Shown here: piece after piece, positions 14,521-21,878 of the stretch | Position numbering within the stretch: position 1 is the stretch's first letter | Layout of the letters: every line of letters starts with the position of its first letter | Assembly: GCA_964645285.1 (NCBI GenBank) | Contig: CAZYDR010000057.1 | Coordinates: forward strand, 1 to 23,150 | Direction: 5' to 3' | Origin: JAYZAP01 sp964645285 | GTDB taxonomy: Bacteria > Pseudomonadota > Alphaproteobacteria > JAAXGF01 | DNA: 23,150 bases | Position numbers and translations under genes: made by a program | Notes under the pieces: generated by a model | The model's database searches: none | Told to the model about the DNA's origin: nothing | Seen by the model: the letters and a program-made list of their open reading frames with translations, nothing else

Positions 14521-15338
14521 CGCCGCCGGTCCGCGCCTTGTTGGCCGATGGCCGGCGTCAGCATTTCCAGCACGGGCCCATTGATCTGGTTATCGAGGCG
14601 TTCGGCGAGCCGGATCAGGTTGTCGCGGCATTTGAAGCGGCTTGGCAACGGTTCCTGACCATTCTTGTTGAACTGGTGAATGAGTTGCCCGTGCTTCGCG
14701 CACCTGCCGGGCAACCGGTTTCGGGTGCCGTGGCGCGACGCATGAAGGCGGCGTGTGAGCCACACCGGGACGTGTTCCTTACGCCCATGGCCGCGGTTGC
14801 CGGGGCCGTGGCCGATGAGGTGCTGGCGGCTATGACGGTGGCCGCAACGCTGGATCGCGCCTACGCTAACAACGGTGGCGACATTGCCATTCATCTGGCG
14901 CCCGGCGAGACCTTTCGTACCGGCATCGTGACCCTGGGTGCGACCCCGGCATTGGATGGATTCGCGGATATCACGGCCGGCGTCGGCGGCATTGCCACCA
15001 GCGGCTGGCGCGGCCGCAGCTTATCTCTTGGAATCGCCGATTCAGTGACCGTGCTGGCCGCGTCGAGCGCCCAGGCCGATGTGGCGGCGACATTGATCGC
15101 CAATGCGGTCCAGGTGGACGACCCGGCGGTTCGCCGGCAACCGGCGTCGGACCTCGACGCGGACAGCGATTTAGGTGACCAGCTTGTTACCGTCGATGTA
15201 GGTCCACTTTCAGCCGAGGCCGTGGCCTTAGCACTGGAGCGGGGCCTGGCGGTGGCGCGGAGAATGAAGTTGGCGGCCCTGCTGTCCCTGCAAGGCACGT
15301 CGGTTACGACAGTTGACGGTTTGGAGATTGCGGCATGA
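14517..15338 (+). CDS. UPF0280 family (ApbE-like) protein
   Basis: This 273-residue protein belongs by pattern to UPF0280, a relative of ApbE flavin transferases. Its clearest signature is YANNGGDIAIHL (116-127), matching the glycine/aspartate motif used for metal and flavin binding in ApbE. It continues with GIVTLGATPALDGFADITAGVGGIATSGWRGRS, and hydrophobic Ala-rich helices follow. No signal peptide is seen. ATG 14517 overlaps the reductase stop (ATGA), and its own stop overlaps the HyuA start (ATGA). The tight coupling to the reductase suggests a maturation role, for example attaching a flavin to it, but this is inference. An independent catalytic role is also possible. Confidence 0.78.
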   Translation: MTPPVRALLADGRRQHFQHGPIDLVIEAFGEPDQVVAAFEAAWQRFLTILVELVNELPVLRAPAGQPVSGAVARRMKAACEPHRDVFLTPMAAVAGAVADEVLAAMTVAATLDRAYANNGGDIAIHLAPGETFRTGIVTLGATPALDGFADITAGVGGIATSGWRGRSLSLGIADSVTVLAASSAQADVAATLIANAVQVDDPAVRRQPASDLDADSDLGDQLVTVDVGPLSAEAVALALERGLAVARRMKLAALLSLQGTSVTTVDGLEIAA

Positions 15339-17386
15339 GTGATAACGGACAATTGAAGGCGGTCGGGGTCGATGTGGGAGGGACGTTCACGGACTTAATT
15401 CTGCTCGATCCGGTAGCCGGCGACATTCGCGTCGCCAAGGTGCCGACCACGGTCGACAATCAGGCCTTTGGCGTGCTGGAGGCCCTGGAGGAGACCGGCG
15501 TGCCGCTGACCGAAGTCCAAACCATCATTCATGGCACCACGACGACGACGAACGCCCTGCTTGAGCGCAAGATCAGCAACACCGGTTTGATCACCACCCG
15601 GGGTTTTCGCGACGTTATCGAACTGGGCCGCCGGACCCGGCCCAATCCCTACGGGCTCAAGGGTTGGTTCGAGCCGCTGATCCCAAGGGAACGGCGCCTC
15701 GAAGTCACCGAGCGCATGGATGCGGCGGGCGAGCTGGTCACCGACCTTGATGAGGACGAGATGCGTAAGGCGGTGCAAGAACTCCTGGATATGGGATGCG
15801 AATCCCTGGTCATTCATTTTCTCCACGCTTATGTGAATTCCGACCACGAGCAACGCGCCGGGGCCATTGCCGCCGAGATCTGGCCCAACGACAACATCAC
15901 TCTGGGCCACGCCATTCTTTCCGAATATCGCGAGTACGAGCGCGGCGTTACCGCAGCGGTCAACGGCTGTATCCGCCCGGTGCTCAACCGTTATATCGCG
16001 CGACTGCGCCATGAGTTGGCCGAACGCGGCTATGGCCACGACCTGCTGGTTATGCAGGGCAACGGCGGCACCGTGTCTTCGACCATCGTCGCCGAGGCGG
16101 CGGTCAAGACGGTGGCGTCGGGGCCGGCCTCGGGTGTCATGGCGGCTGCCTACACAGCCAAGGCGGCGGGTGTCGATCACGTCATCACCTATGACATGGG
16201 CGGCACAAGCTGCGATGTCGGCGTGATCCGCGACGGCGTGCCCCAGGTCAGCGGGGAGCTTGAGCTGGAATACGCCATGCCGATCCACGTGCCCATGGTC
16301 GATGTGCATACCATTGGCGCCGGTGGTGGTTCCATCGCCATGATCAACGCCGCCGGTATGCTCCAGGTTGGGCCCCAAAGCGCCGGCGCCGACCCCGGGC
16401 CGATCTGCTATGGCCGGGGCGGCACGCTGCCGACCATCACCGACGCCAACCTGCTGCTCGGCCGGCTCAATCCGACGGCGCTGTTGTCGGTCGAAAGCCC
16501 GATTTCTCTCAACAGCCTGCGAGCAGTGTTTGCTGACGGTATCGGTGCCGCCCTCGGCCTCGACGCCGAGAGCGCGGCGGCGGCGGTTTTGCGTATAGCC
16601 AACGACCGCATGGCTGGGGCGCTGCGCCTGGTCTCCCTCGAACGGGGCCATGACCCGCGCGACTTCGCCTTGTTCGCCTTCGGCGGCGCCGGCCCGCTTC
16701 ATTCATCGGCCTTGGCCAAGGAACTCGGTGTGCCGACCATTCTGGTGCCGGCTCGGCCCGGTATTACCAACGCCCTGGGTTGCCTCGCCGCCGACATCCG
16801 TCACGACTACGTCAATACGGTCAACCTGCCGGTCGCGGACCTGGACATGGCGCGCATCAAGACGATCCTCGAAGATCATATTGCCGAGGGCAAAGTGACC
16901 ATCCGTGACGAGGGTGTCGCCATCACCGGCATCACCGTTATTCATACCGCCGATATGCAGTTCCAGGGCCAGAGCCATATCCTCAGCATTGCGGTCAGCG
17001 GCGTCGGCGTTACCCAGGGCGAATTGCAAAGCGCCTTCGAGGCGGCGTACTGGCGGCGCTTCGAGGTCGAGCTACCGGAAATCCGCGCCGTGCTGGTTAA
17101 CCTGCACACGGCGGTTATCGGTGACCGTGAAGACGTACCCCTGGCGGCCCTGGCCCATACCAACGGCATGGACCAGGAGCCGGCCCAGACCCGTCAGGTG
17201 TGGTTTGAGAGCGGTTGGGCGGAAACCCCTATTTATCGTCGTGAGCAGCTTCCCGCCGGCGCCACGCTCACCGGTCCGGCGATCATCGAACAGCTCGATA
17301 CCACCGTAGTGGTGGAGCCCGGCGACCAGGTGGTGGCCGATGACTTGGGCAACCTGATTATTACGGTCGAAGGAGCCGGGGCATGA
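15335..17386 (+). CDS. hyuA: Hydantoinase/oxoprolinase subunit A (HyuA family)
   Basis: HyuA is the ATP-binding subunit of ATP-dependent cyclic-amide hydrolases (N-methylhydantoinase, 5-oxoprolinase) and of related acetone/acetophenone carboxylases. The 683-residue length is typical. It shows DVGGTFTDLILLDP (13-26), IHGTTTTTNALLERK (65-79), TRGFRDVIELGRR, YDMGGTSCDVGVI (286-298), HTIGAGGGSIA, GPQSAGADPGPICYGRGG (346-363) and FALFAFGGAGPLH. These are the actin/hexokinase-like nucleotide-binding motifs and the family's own glycine-rich loops. Start and stop overlap both neighbours by four bases (ATGA), so UPF0280, HyuA and HyuB are translated in series. In this context the pair could open the lactam formed by the reductase at the cost of ATP; a carboxylase role cannot be excluded. 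Confidence 0.92.
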   Translation: MSDNGQLKAVGVDVGGTFTDLILLDPVAGDIRVAKVPTTVDNQAFGVLEALEETGVPLTEVQTIIHGTTTTTNALLERKISNTGLITTRGFRDVIELGRRTRPNPYGLKGWFEPLIPRERRLEVTERMDAAGELVTDLDEDEMRKAVQELLDMGCESLVIHFLHAYVNSDHEQRAGAIAAEIWPNDNITLGHAILSEYREYERGVTAAVNGCIRPVLNRYIARLRHELAERGYGHDLLVMQGNGGTVSSTIVAEAAVKTVASGPASGVMAAAYTAKAAGVDHVITYDMGGTSCDVGVIRDGVPQVSGELELEYAMPIHVPMVDVHTIGAGGGSIAMINAAGMLQVGPQSAGADPGPICYGRGGTLPTITDANLLLGRLNPTALLSVESPISLNSLRAVFADGIGAALGLDAESAAAAVLRIANDRMAGALRLVSLERGHDPRDFALFAFGGAGPLHSSALAKELGVPTILVPARPGITNALGCLAADIRHDYVNTVNLPVADLDMARIKTILEDHIAEGKVTIRDEGVAITGITVIHTADMQFQGQSHILSIAVSGVGVTQGELQSAFEAAYWRRFEVELPEIRAVLVNLHTAVIGDREDVPLAALAHTNGMDQEPAQTRQVWFESGWAETPIYRREQLPAGATLTGPAIIEQLDTTVVVEPGDQVVADDLGNLIITVEGAGA

Positions 17387-19134
17387 GTATTACGCTTGAT
17401 CCGGTCACCCTGGCGGTGATCCAGAACGGCCTGATTCAGGTCTGCAACGAAATGGACCAGGCCTTCGTGCGGGCCGCTTTCAGCCCGGTCATTTCCGAAG
17501 GCCTCGACCGCTCCGACGGTATCTATCACCGCGACACCGGCGAACTTATCGCCCAGGGCGATCTCGGCCTGCCGATCTTCGTAGGCACCATGCAGTTCGG
17601 CACCAAGGCGGTGATTGATCGCGCCGGTGAGTTTGAGCCGGGTGATATGTACGCGGTCAATGATCCCTATCTTGGCGGCACTCACCTGATGGACGTGCGC
17701 TTCGTCAAACCGTTCTTCTACAAGGGTGAACTGTTTTCCTGGTTGGCCAACACCGGCCACTGGCCCGACACCGGCGGGGCGGTGCCCGGTGGGTTCTCGG
17801 CTGCCGCCACGGAGATCGAGCAGGAAGGTCTGCGCCTGCCGCCGGTCAAGCTGTTTAAGGCCGGTGTCATGGACCAGGAAATTCTTTCGATCATCCTGTC
17901 CAACATTCGCATCGCTGGTGAGCGTATCGGTGACATAAAGGCCCAGGCAGCAGCGCTGAACGTTGGCGAGCGACGCCTGACTGTCTTGCTCGACCGCTAT
18001 GGACGGGACACGGTGGAGGCCACCATCACCGAGCTGCGCGCTCGTGCCGATCAGCAGATGCGGGCCAAAATCAGCGAAATTCCCGACGGTGAGTATCACG
18101 GCTGGTCGATTGTCGACTCCGACGGTGTGGTCGATGCGCCGCTTCGTATCGACATGAAAATCACTAAGCGCGGCGACGGTATGACGTTCGATATGTCGGA
18201 GTCGTCACCACCCTGCCAGGGACCCATGAACAGCGTCATCGCCACCACCAAGTCGGCGGTGTATCTGGCCATGAAGCACATTTTTCCGGAAGTCCCGATC
18301 AATGCTGGCACCTACCTGCCGCTTGAGATCATTGAGCCCAAGGGCACCTTTCTCTACGCCGAATATCCCCGCCCGGTATCGGGCTGCGCCGCCGAGGTCA
18401 GCCAGCGTATCGCCGAGGCGGTGTTCTCGGCCCTGACACCGGCGATCCCTCATCTGTTGTTCGCGGCGCCGGCCGGCACCAGCGGCAATTTCGCCATGGG
18501 CGGCCATGATCCGGATAGTGGGCGCGGCTATGTCATGTATCTGTTCACAGGTGGCGGCTATGGCGGCAGCGCCGACGGCGACGGTATTTCCAACGGCTGC
18601 TCGACCATCGGCATTTCCAAGATGCCGCCCATCGAAATTATCGAGCAGCGCTATCCCATATTGTTCGAGGAATTCGCCCTTGGTGAAGGCTCCGGTGGCG
18701 CCGGTGAGCAGCGCGGTGGCTTCGGCGTGCACTACAAGGTCAAACTCAGGCGCGGCGCGGCGCGGGCGTCCTTCGTCATGGATCACGGCCGCACCGGTCC
18801 GCGCGGCGCCATGGGCGGCTGTGACGGCGGCACCAATACCGTGGTGGTCGATCGTGGTGGCGAGCTCTATTACCCGCCGCATCTGTCCAAGGACCAGGAC
18901 GTCCAGTTGTCGCCGGGTGACACGGTTATCGTGACCACGCCGGGCGGCGGTGGCTTCGGCGACCCCATGGCGCGGGATCCGGCCCTGGTGGAGCGCGACG
19001 TGCGGCGCGGCTACTACAACCTCGATCAGGTTCGCGAGCGCTTTGGCGTGGTAATCAATTCGGAGACGTTTGTCATTGACGAGGCCGCGACCCGGGCGGA
19101 GCGCCAGAAACCACGGGAGGCTGCGGCAGACTGA
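17383..19134 (+). CDS. hyuB: Hydantoinase/oxoprolinase subunit B (HyuB family)
   Basis: HyuB is the partner that completes the active site of HyuA-type ATP-dependent amidohydrolases. This 583-residue copy has the conserved opening LDPVTLAVIQNGLIQVCNEM, then SEGLDRSDGIYHRDTGELIAQGD, NDPYLGGTHLMD (93-104), ANTGHWPDTGG, a central QGPMNSVIATTKSAVY, GEGSGGAGEQRGGFG and the C-terminal PGGGGFGDPMARDP (520-533). Length is within the normal 500-600 range and no key segment is missing. ATG 17383 overlaps the HyuA stop (ATGA). The acyl-CoA dehydrogenase gene follows 11 bp later. The HyuA/HyuB split form, rather than a single fused 5-oxoprolinase, suits a catabolic ring-opening or carboxylating role. Confidence 0.92.
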   Translation: MSITLDPVTLAVIQNGLIQVCNEMDQAFVRAAFSPVISEGLDRSDGIYHRDTGELIAQGDLGLPIFVGTMQFGTKAVIDRAGEFEPGDMYAVNDPYLGGTHLMDVRFVKPFFYKGELFSWLANTGHWPDTGGAVPGGFSAAATEIEQEGLRLPPVKLFKAGVMDQEILSIILSNIRIAGERIGDIKAQAAALNVGERRLTVLLDRYGRDTVEATITELRARADQQMRAKISEIPDGEYHGWSIVDSDGVVDAPLRIDMKITKRGDGMTFDMSESSPPCQGPMNSVIATTKSAVYLAMKHIFPEVPINAGTYLPLEIIEPKGTFLYAEYPRPVSGCAAEVSQRIAEAVFSALTPAIPHLLFAAPAGTSGNFAMGGHDPDSGRGYVMYLFTGGGYGGSADGDGISNGCSTIGISKMPPIEIIEQRYPILFEEFALGEGSGGAGEQRGGFGVHYKVKLRRGAARASFVMDHGRTGPRGAMGGCDGGTNTVVVDRGGELYYPPHLSKDQDVQLSPGDTVIVTTPGGGGFGDPMARDPALVERDVRRGYYNLDQVRERFGVVINSETFVIDEAATRAERQKPREAAAD

Positions 19135-19145
19135 GGGGACTAACC

Positions 19146-20315
19146 ATGGACCTGAGACTGACCAACGCCGACCTTGACTGGCAACAGCGGGCCCGCGAGT
19201 TTATCGAGAAATACGTCTACCCGGTGGAGATGGAGCTTGAGGAGAACGGCTGTCTCTCGGCCGAGAGCCTCGCCCGGATCAAGCAGGCGATCCTCGACTA
19301 CAAGCTCAATGCGGCCATGACGCCGGTGGAATTCGGCGGCCAGGGTTGTAGCCATCTTCAGAGCACGCTCATGCGCGAGGAACTGGGCAAGGCTACCGGC
19401 GCCATGTGGTACATGGTGTGGAGCCCGTCGGGTCCGCTCCTTGAAGGCACGCCGGATCAGATCGAGAAATTTCTCATTCCCACGATCAAGGGCGACCGCC
19501 TGGAGTGCTATGCGGTTTCCGAGCCCGACGCCGGCAGCGACCCGAGCTACGTCAAGACCACGGCCATGCGGCGCAACGGCGGCTATGTGCTGAACGGCGA
19601 GAAGTGGTTCGTTACCTGCGGCGACGTGGCCGACTACATCATCGTTCACGCCCATGTGGACGGCGACCCGGAGAAGCCGACCCTGTTCCTGGTCGATAAG
19701 GACATGCCCGGCGTATCCACCAAACGAACACCCCACTTCATGCACACCTTCGTCTTCGAGCACCCGGAGTTCCTTTTCGAGGACGTCGAGGTCGGCGAGG
19801 ACCGCATTCTCGGCGAGATCGGTGGCGGCTACGAGATGACCAAGGACTGGTTCACCGGGGCCCGGCTGTCGATCGGCGCCCACACGGTCGGCGCCGCCAT
19901 TCGGGCTTTCGAGGTGGCCAACGATTACGCCCAGGAGCGCGAGCAGTTCGGCCAGAAGATCAGCAGCTTCCAGGGCATCGAGTTCATGCTCGCCGACATG
20001 GCGACCGAGATCATGTCTGCCAAGTGCATGCTCTATCGGGTCAACTGGGAGATCGACAACGGCCTCGACCGTAAGCTGATCCACGCCCGGGCCAGCGCCG
20101 TGAAACTTTTCTGTTCGGAAATGGCCGGGCGGGTCATCGACAAGGCGCTGCAGATTATGGGTGGGCGCGGCTATATGCGCGAGAACCCGATCGAGCGATT
20201 GTACCGCGATGTCCGGGTCGAGCGCATTTGGGAGGGCTCATCGGAGATACAACGGGTTATCATCGGCGGCCAGATCCGCAAACGGGGAACCGGCGTCTAT
20301 ACTGACTGGGTATAA
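19146..20315 (+). CDS. Acyl-CoA dehydrogenase family protein
   Basis: This 389-residue flavoprotein has the acyl-CoA dehydrogenase architecture: an N-terminal helical domain, a middle beta domain (CYAVSEPDAGSDPSYVKTTA, LNGEKWFVTCG, FEDVEVGEDRILGEIGGGYE) and a C-terminal helical domain (ANDYAQEREQFGQKISSFQGIEFMLADM, LQIMGGRGYMRENPIERLYRDVRV). The base is probably E363 in RIWEGSSEIQR, the usual position in the medium/short-chain subfamilies. It would form a 2-enoyl-CoA, which the CaiD-like hydratase at the other end of the region could hydrate. It starts 11 bp after HyuB behind a GAGGGG site, consistent with one operon. The chain length and branching of the substrate cannot be read. It is not a glutaryl-CoA dehydrogenase by its C-terminal motif. 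Confidence 0.9.
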   Translation: MDLRLTNADLDWQQRAREFIEKYVYPVEMELEENGCLSAESLARIKQAILDYKLNAAMTPVEFGGQGCSHLQSTLMREELGKATGAMWYMVWSPSGPLLEGTPDQIEKFLIPTIKGDRLECYAVSEPDAGSDPSYVKTTAMRRNGGYVLNGEKWFVTCGDVADYIIVHAHVDGDPEKPTLFLVDKDMPGVSTKRTPHFMHTFVFEHPEFLFEDVEVGEDRILGEIGGGYEMTKDWFTGARLSIGAHTVGAAIRAFEVANDYAQEREQFGQKISSFQGIEFMLADMATEIMSAKCMLYRVNWEIDNGLDRKLIHARASAVKLFCSEMAGRVIDKALQIMGGRGYMRENPIERLYRDVRVERIWEGSSEIQRVIIGGQIRKRGTGVYTDWV

Positions 20316-20329
20316 ACACAGAGGAATAC

Positions 20330-20932
20330 ATGGAAACCATCGAAATACCGCCCGGCCACGGCCGCGCGTTTAATATCGCCAAGGGCAAGCAGTTCCGACT
20401 GGTCTCGCCCAAGGGCCAGCAGTCGGCAGATTTTTTTGCATTTTGCGCCGACGATATGAGCGAAGGCCTGTCGCCGCACCATAGCTGGATGGCAACCCGC
20501 GCGCTGCATCCCCGGGTCGGCGATGTCATGGTCAGCCGCAAGCGCCGGCCCATGGTCGAGATGGTCGAGGATGCCGCCGACGGCATTCACGATCTTATCA
20601 TCGCGCCGTGCGATCCGATCCGTTATGCCGAATTTGGCGTGCCCGACCATCGAAGTTGTGTCGGCAACCTCAACGAAGCCCTGGCCATGATCGGCCATGA
20701 GCCTCCGGTCTTTCCCCTGGCTGTGAATTTCTTCACCACCACCACGGTGGAAGACGGCTTCATGTTCAGCACGCCGAAGGCGCCGGTGGTCAAGCCGGGC
20801 GGCTATGTGGTGCTTGAAGCACACATGGATATGGTCTGCGCGGTGTCGTCGTGTCCCTATGACATGACCGGCCACGGTTGGGCGATCAACGCGCCCACCG
20901 GTCCCACGGAGATTATTATCGAGTTGCTCTGA
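20330..20932 (+). CDS. DUF1989 (urea carboxylase-associated) family protein
   Basis: This 200-residue protein matches DUF1989, often annotated as urea carboxylase-associated. Visible family features are GKQFRLVSPKGQQSADFFAF (19-38), HHSWMATRALHPRVGD, IHDLIIAPCD (86-95, with H87 and C94 as likely metal ligands), HRSCVGNLNEAL (C110), VNFFTTTTVEDG and AHMDMVCAVSSCPYD (C175). Family members bind a metal through these Cys/His positions, but the reaction is not settled. GAGGA lies just before the ATG, 14 bp after the acyl-CoA dehydrogenase stop. It is the last plus-strand gene of the operon; a minus-strand cluster begins at 20961. It may handle a urea- or carbamoyl-like product of ring opening, which is inference. 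Confidence 0.85.
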   Translation: METIEIPPGHGRAFNIAKGKQFRLVSPKGQQSADFFAFCADDMSEGLSPHHSWMATRALHPRVGDVMVSRKRRPMVEMVEDAADGIHDLIIAPCDPIRYAEFGVPDHRSCVGNLNEALAMIGHEPPVFPLAVNFFTTTTVEDGFMFSTPKAPVVKPGGYVVLEAHMDMVCAVSSCPYDMTGHGWAINAPTGPTEIIIELL

Positions 20933-20960
20933 TTTGGGTTTGGCCGCGATTGGCCGTCGA

Positions 20961-21071
20961 TTACGTGACGTAAATGTTGACGACCACGCCGGCGAGACCG
21001 ATTAGGAGGACGGCGCCACCGATGATCGACGCCACCAGCCCGACGTTCTTGTTTTCAAATTCTTCGAACAT
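20961..21071 (-). CDS. 36-residue single-pass membrane peptide
   Basis: ATG 21071 opens a short frame for a 36-residue peptide: an acidic head (MFEEFENKNVG) followed by one hydrophobic segment (LVASIIGGAVLLIGLAGVVV) and a short polar tail, ending at TTA 20961. AGGGA lies about nine bases before the ATG. The start is 21 bp downstream of the stop of the 40-residue gene on the same strand, so three small membrane-peptide genes appear to be read together. I do not recognise the family. Position and size suggest a small accessory subunit of a membrane complex. Its only overlap is with antisense frames, and the head/TM/tail layout argues that it is real. Confidence 0.5.
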   Translation of the reverse strand: MFEEFENKNVGLVASIIGGAVLLIGLAGVVVNIYVT

Positions 21072-21092
21072 TGTCGCGTTCCCTATCTAATT

Positions 21093-21215
21093 TCATGATC
21101 CGCCGCTGAACTTCACGAAGGTTATGGCGTAGAACAACGCGGCTAACAACAAAAGAGCGGCCGCCGTAGCCCAATTCACGCCGCGCCGTCGCCGATGAAG
21201 TTCAGCTATCGGCAT
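21093..21215 (-). CDS. 40-residue membrane peptide, CoxF-like cytochrome oxidase accessory type
   Basis: From ATG 21215 the peptide reads MPIAELHRRRRGVNWATAAA, then a hydrophobic stretch ending in FYAITFVKFSGGS. A basic Arg cluster followed by one transmembrane helix ending in (V/I)TxVKxxGG recalls the very short CoxF-type proteins encoded inside alphaproteobacterial cytochrome c oxidase operons. That match is from memory of the style, not a search. The frame is open to 21302, but the upstream part overlaps the 59-residue gene and looks non-coding. The start overlaps the 59-residue gene's end by 14 bases with no clear ribosome site, pointing to coupled translation. No oxidase core subunit is present nearby, so the gene may be an orphan or a remnant. 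Confidence 0.5.
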   Translation of the reverse strand: MPIAELHRRRRGVNWATAAALLLLAALFYAITFVKFSGGS

Positions 21216-21381
21216 CGACTGTGGTCGCCATGGTCGTCCTCGACAGGCGCTGCCGTTTCTTGTGCTGGCGATAGCCAAACGCCATGAACATGGCAACGGC
21301 AAGAATTATCAGAACCGCATCGCCACCACCAGTACTGCCGGTATGCAAATTACCATGGGCGAGGGCGGTTGAGATAAGCAT
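21202..21381 (-). CDS. 59-residue small membrane protein
   Basis: ATG 21381 gives a 59-residue protein with a short N-terminus (MLISTALAHGNLHTGSTGGG), one hydrophobic segment (DAVLIILAVAMFMAFGY), a strongly basic stretch (RQHKKRQRLSR) and a polar tail. The basic flank after the helix predicts that the C-terminus stays in the cytoplasm. Its ATG shares one base with the stop of the upstream gene stub (TGATG), and its end overlaps the 40-residue gene by 14 bases. This is the middle link of a small minus-strand operon. I do not recognise the family. The frame extends upstream to 21582, but through the LysR fragment on the other strand, so I reject the longer form. Confidence 0.45.
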   Translation of the reverse strand: MLISTALAHGNLHTGSTGGGDAVLIILAVAMFMAFGYRQHKKRQRLSRTTMATTVDADS

Positions 21382-21470
21382 CACACCGCGAAGAATGTTA
21401 TCCGCGAGAGGAAGGTGTAGTCCGCCTCCATGTTCATCAGCCCGGTGAATATCAACACGAATGCCGGGGG
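21381..21470 (-). pseudogene. C-terminal stub of a truncated membrane-protein gene
   Basis: In the frame ending at TGA 21383-21381, the minus strand reads VPPAFVLIFTGLMNMEADYTFLSRITFFAV. This looks like the last hydrophobic helix and tail of a membrane protein. Its stop overlaps the ATG of the 59-residue gene by one base (TGATG), as for real neighbours in an operon. Immediately upstream (from about 21471 rightwards) the DNA is instead coding on the plus strand for a LysR domain, so the rest of this gene is missing. I cannot name the family. The limits are approximate, and the stub could be a chance hydrophobic reading. Confidence 0.3.
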
Positions 21471-21878
21471 TACCCTGTCTGTAGCCCCAAGATGCTGGCG
21501 AACGGATCGGCCATTGAGAAACCCGAGGACCTGGCCCACGTGACGTTGCTGCGTGAAATCGTTGGCGACGACTGGGACACATGGTTCACATGCGCCGACA
21601 GCAAGATGCTGGAGACGATGAGGGGCCCGCGTTTTGTCCATTGCGAGTTGACCATGAGAGCCGCCGAGGAGGGCCACGGGGTGGCACTCGCCTATAGCGC
21701 CCTGACCAACGACGAGATCACCAATGGCACGCTTGTAAAGCTGTTTGACTTGGAAACCCCGCCAAAGGTGATCTATTCGCTCACATGCCGCGAAGGCGCG
21801 ACCAATCGCCCGAGCATCGCCGCCTTTCGCAACTGGATCGTCGCGAAGGCCGCGAACGTCACCTCAAACCACCACTAG
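21471..21878 (+). pseudogene. 5'-truncated LysR-type regulator (C-terminal substrate-binding part only)
   Basis: The frame reads YPVCSPKMLANGSAIEKPEDLAHVTLLREI, WDTWFTCA, GPRFVHCELTMRAAEEGHGVALAYSALT, GTLVKLFDL and a final RPSIAAFRNWIVAKA. This is the second half of a GcvA-like LysR effector-binding domain. The helix-turn-helix and first half of the protein are absent. Upstream of about 21471 the same frame runs through unrelated sequence to a stop near 21378, and the minus strand there carries small membrane genes. An ATG at 21492 exists, but the product would lack DNA-binding ability, so I call it a gene remnant. Its 3' end overlaps the end of the M24 gene by 15 bases, tail to tail, suggesting that it was once the neighbouring regulator of that gene. 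Confidence 0.75.

Noticed and set aside
15395..16702. 435-residue open frame on the minus strand.
   Set aside because: It is antisense to HyuA, which is supported by many family motifs; the composition is that of a shadow frame.
15335..19134. HyuAB as the 5-oxoprolinase of a glutathione cycle, given the nearby GST genes.
   Set aside because: The GSTs lie in a separate transcript behind a terminator, and HyuAB is coupled to the hydroxylase and reductase genes instead.
19140..20084. 314-residue open frame on the minus strand.
   Set aside because: It mirrors the acyl-CoA dehydrogenase gene codon for codon and has no independent motif or ribosome site.
20933..20960. GGCC-containing inverted repeat after the DUF1989 gene as a terminator.
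   Set aside because: The stem is only four base pairs of a self-complementary word and there is no T tract.
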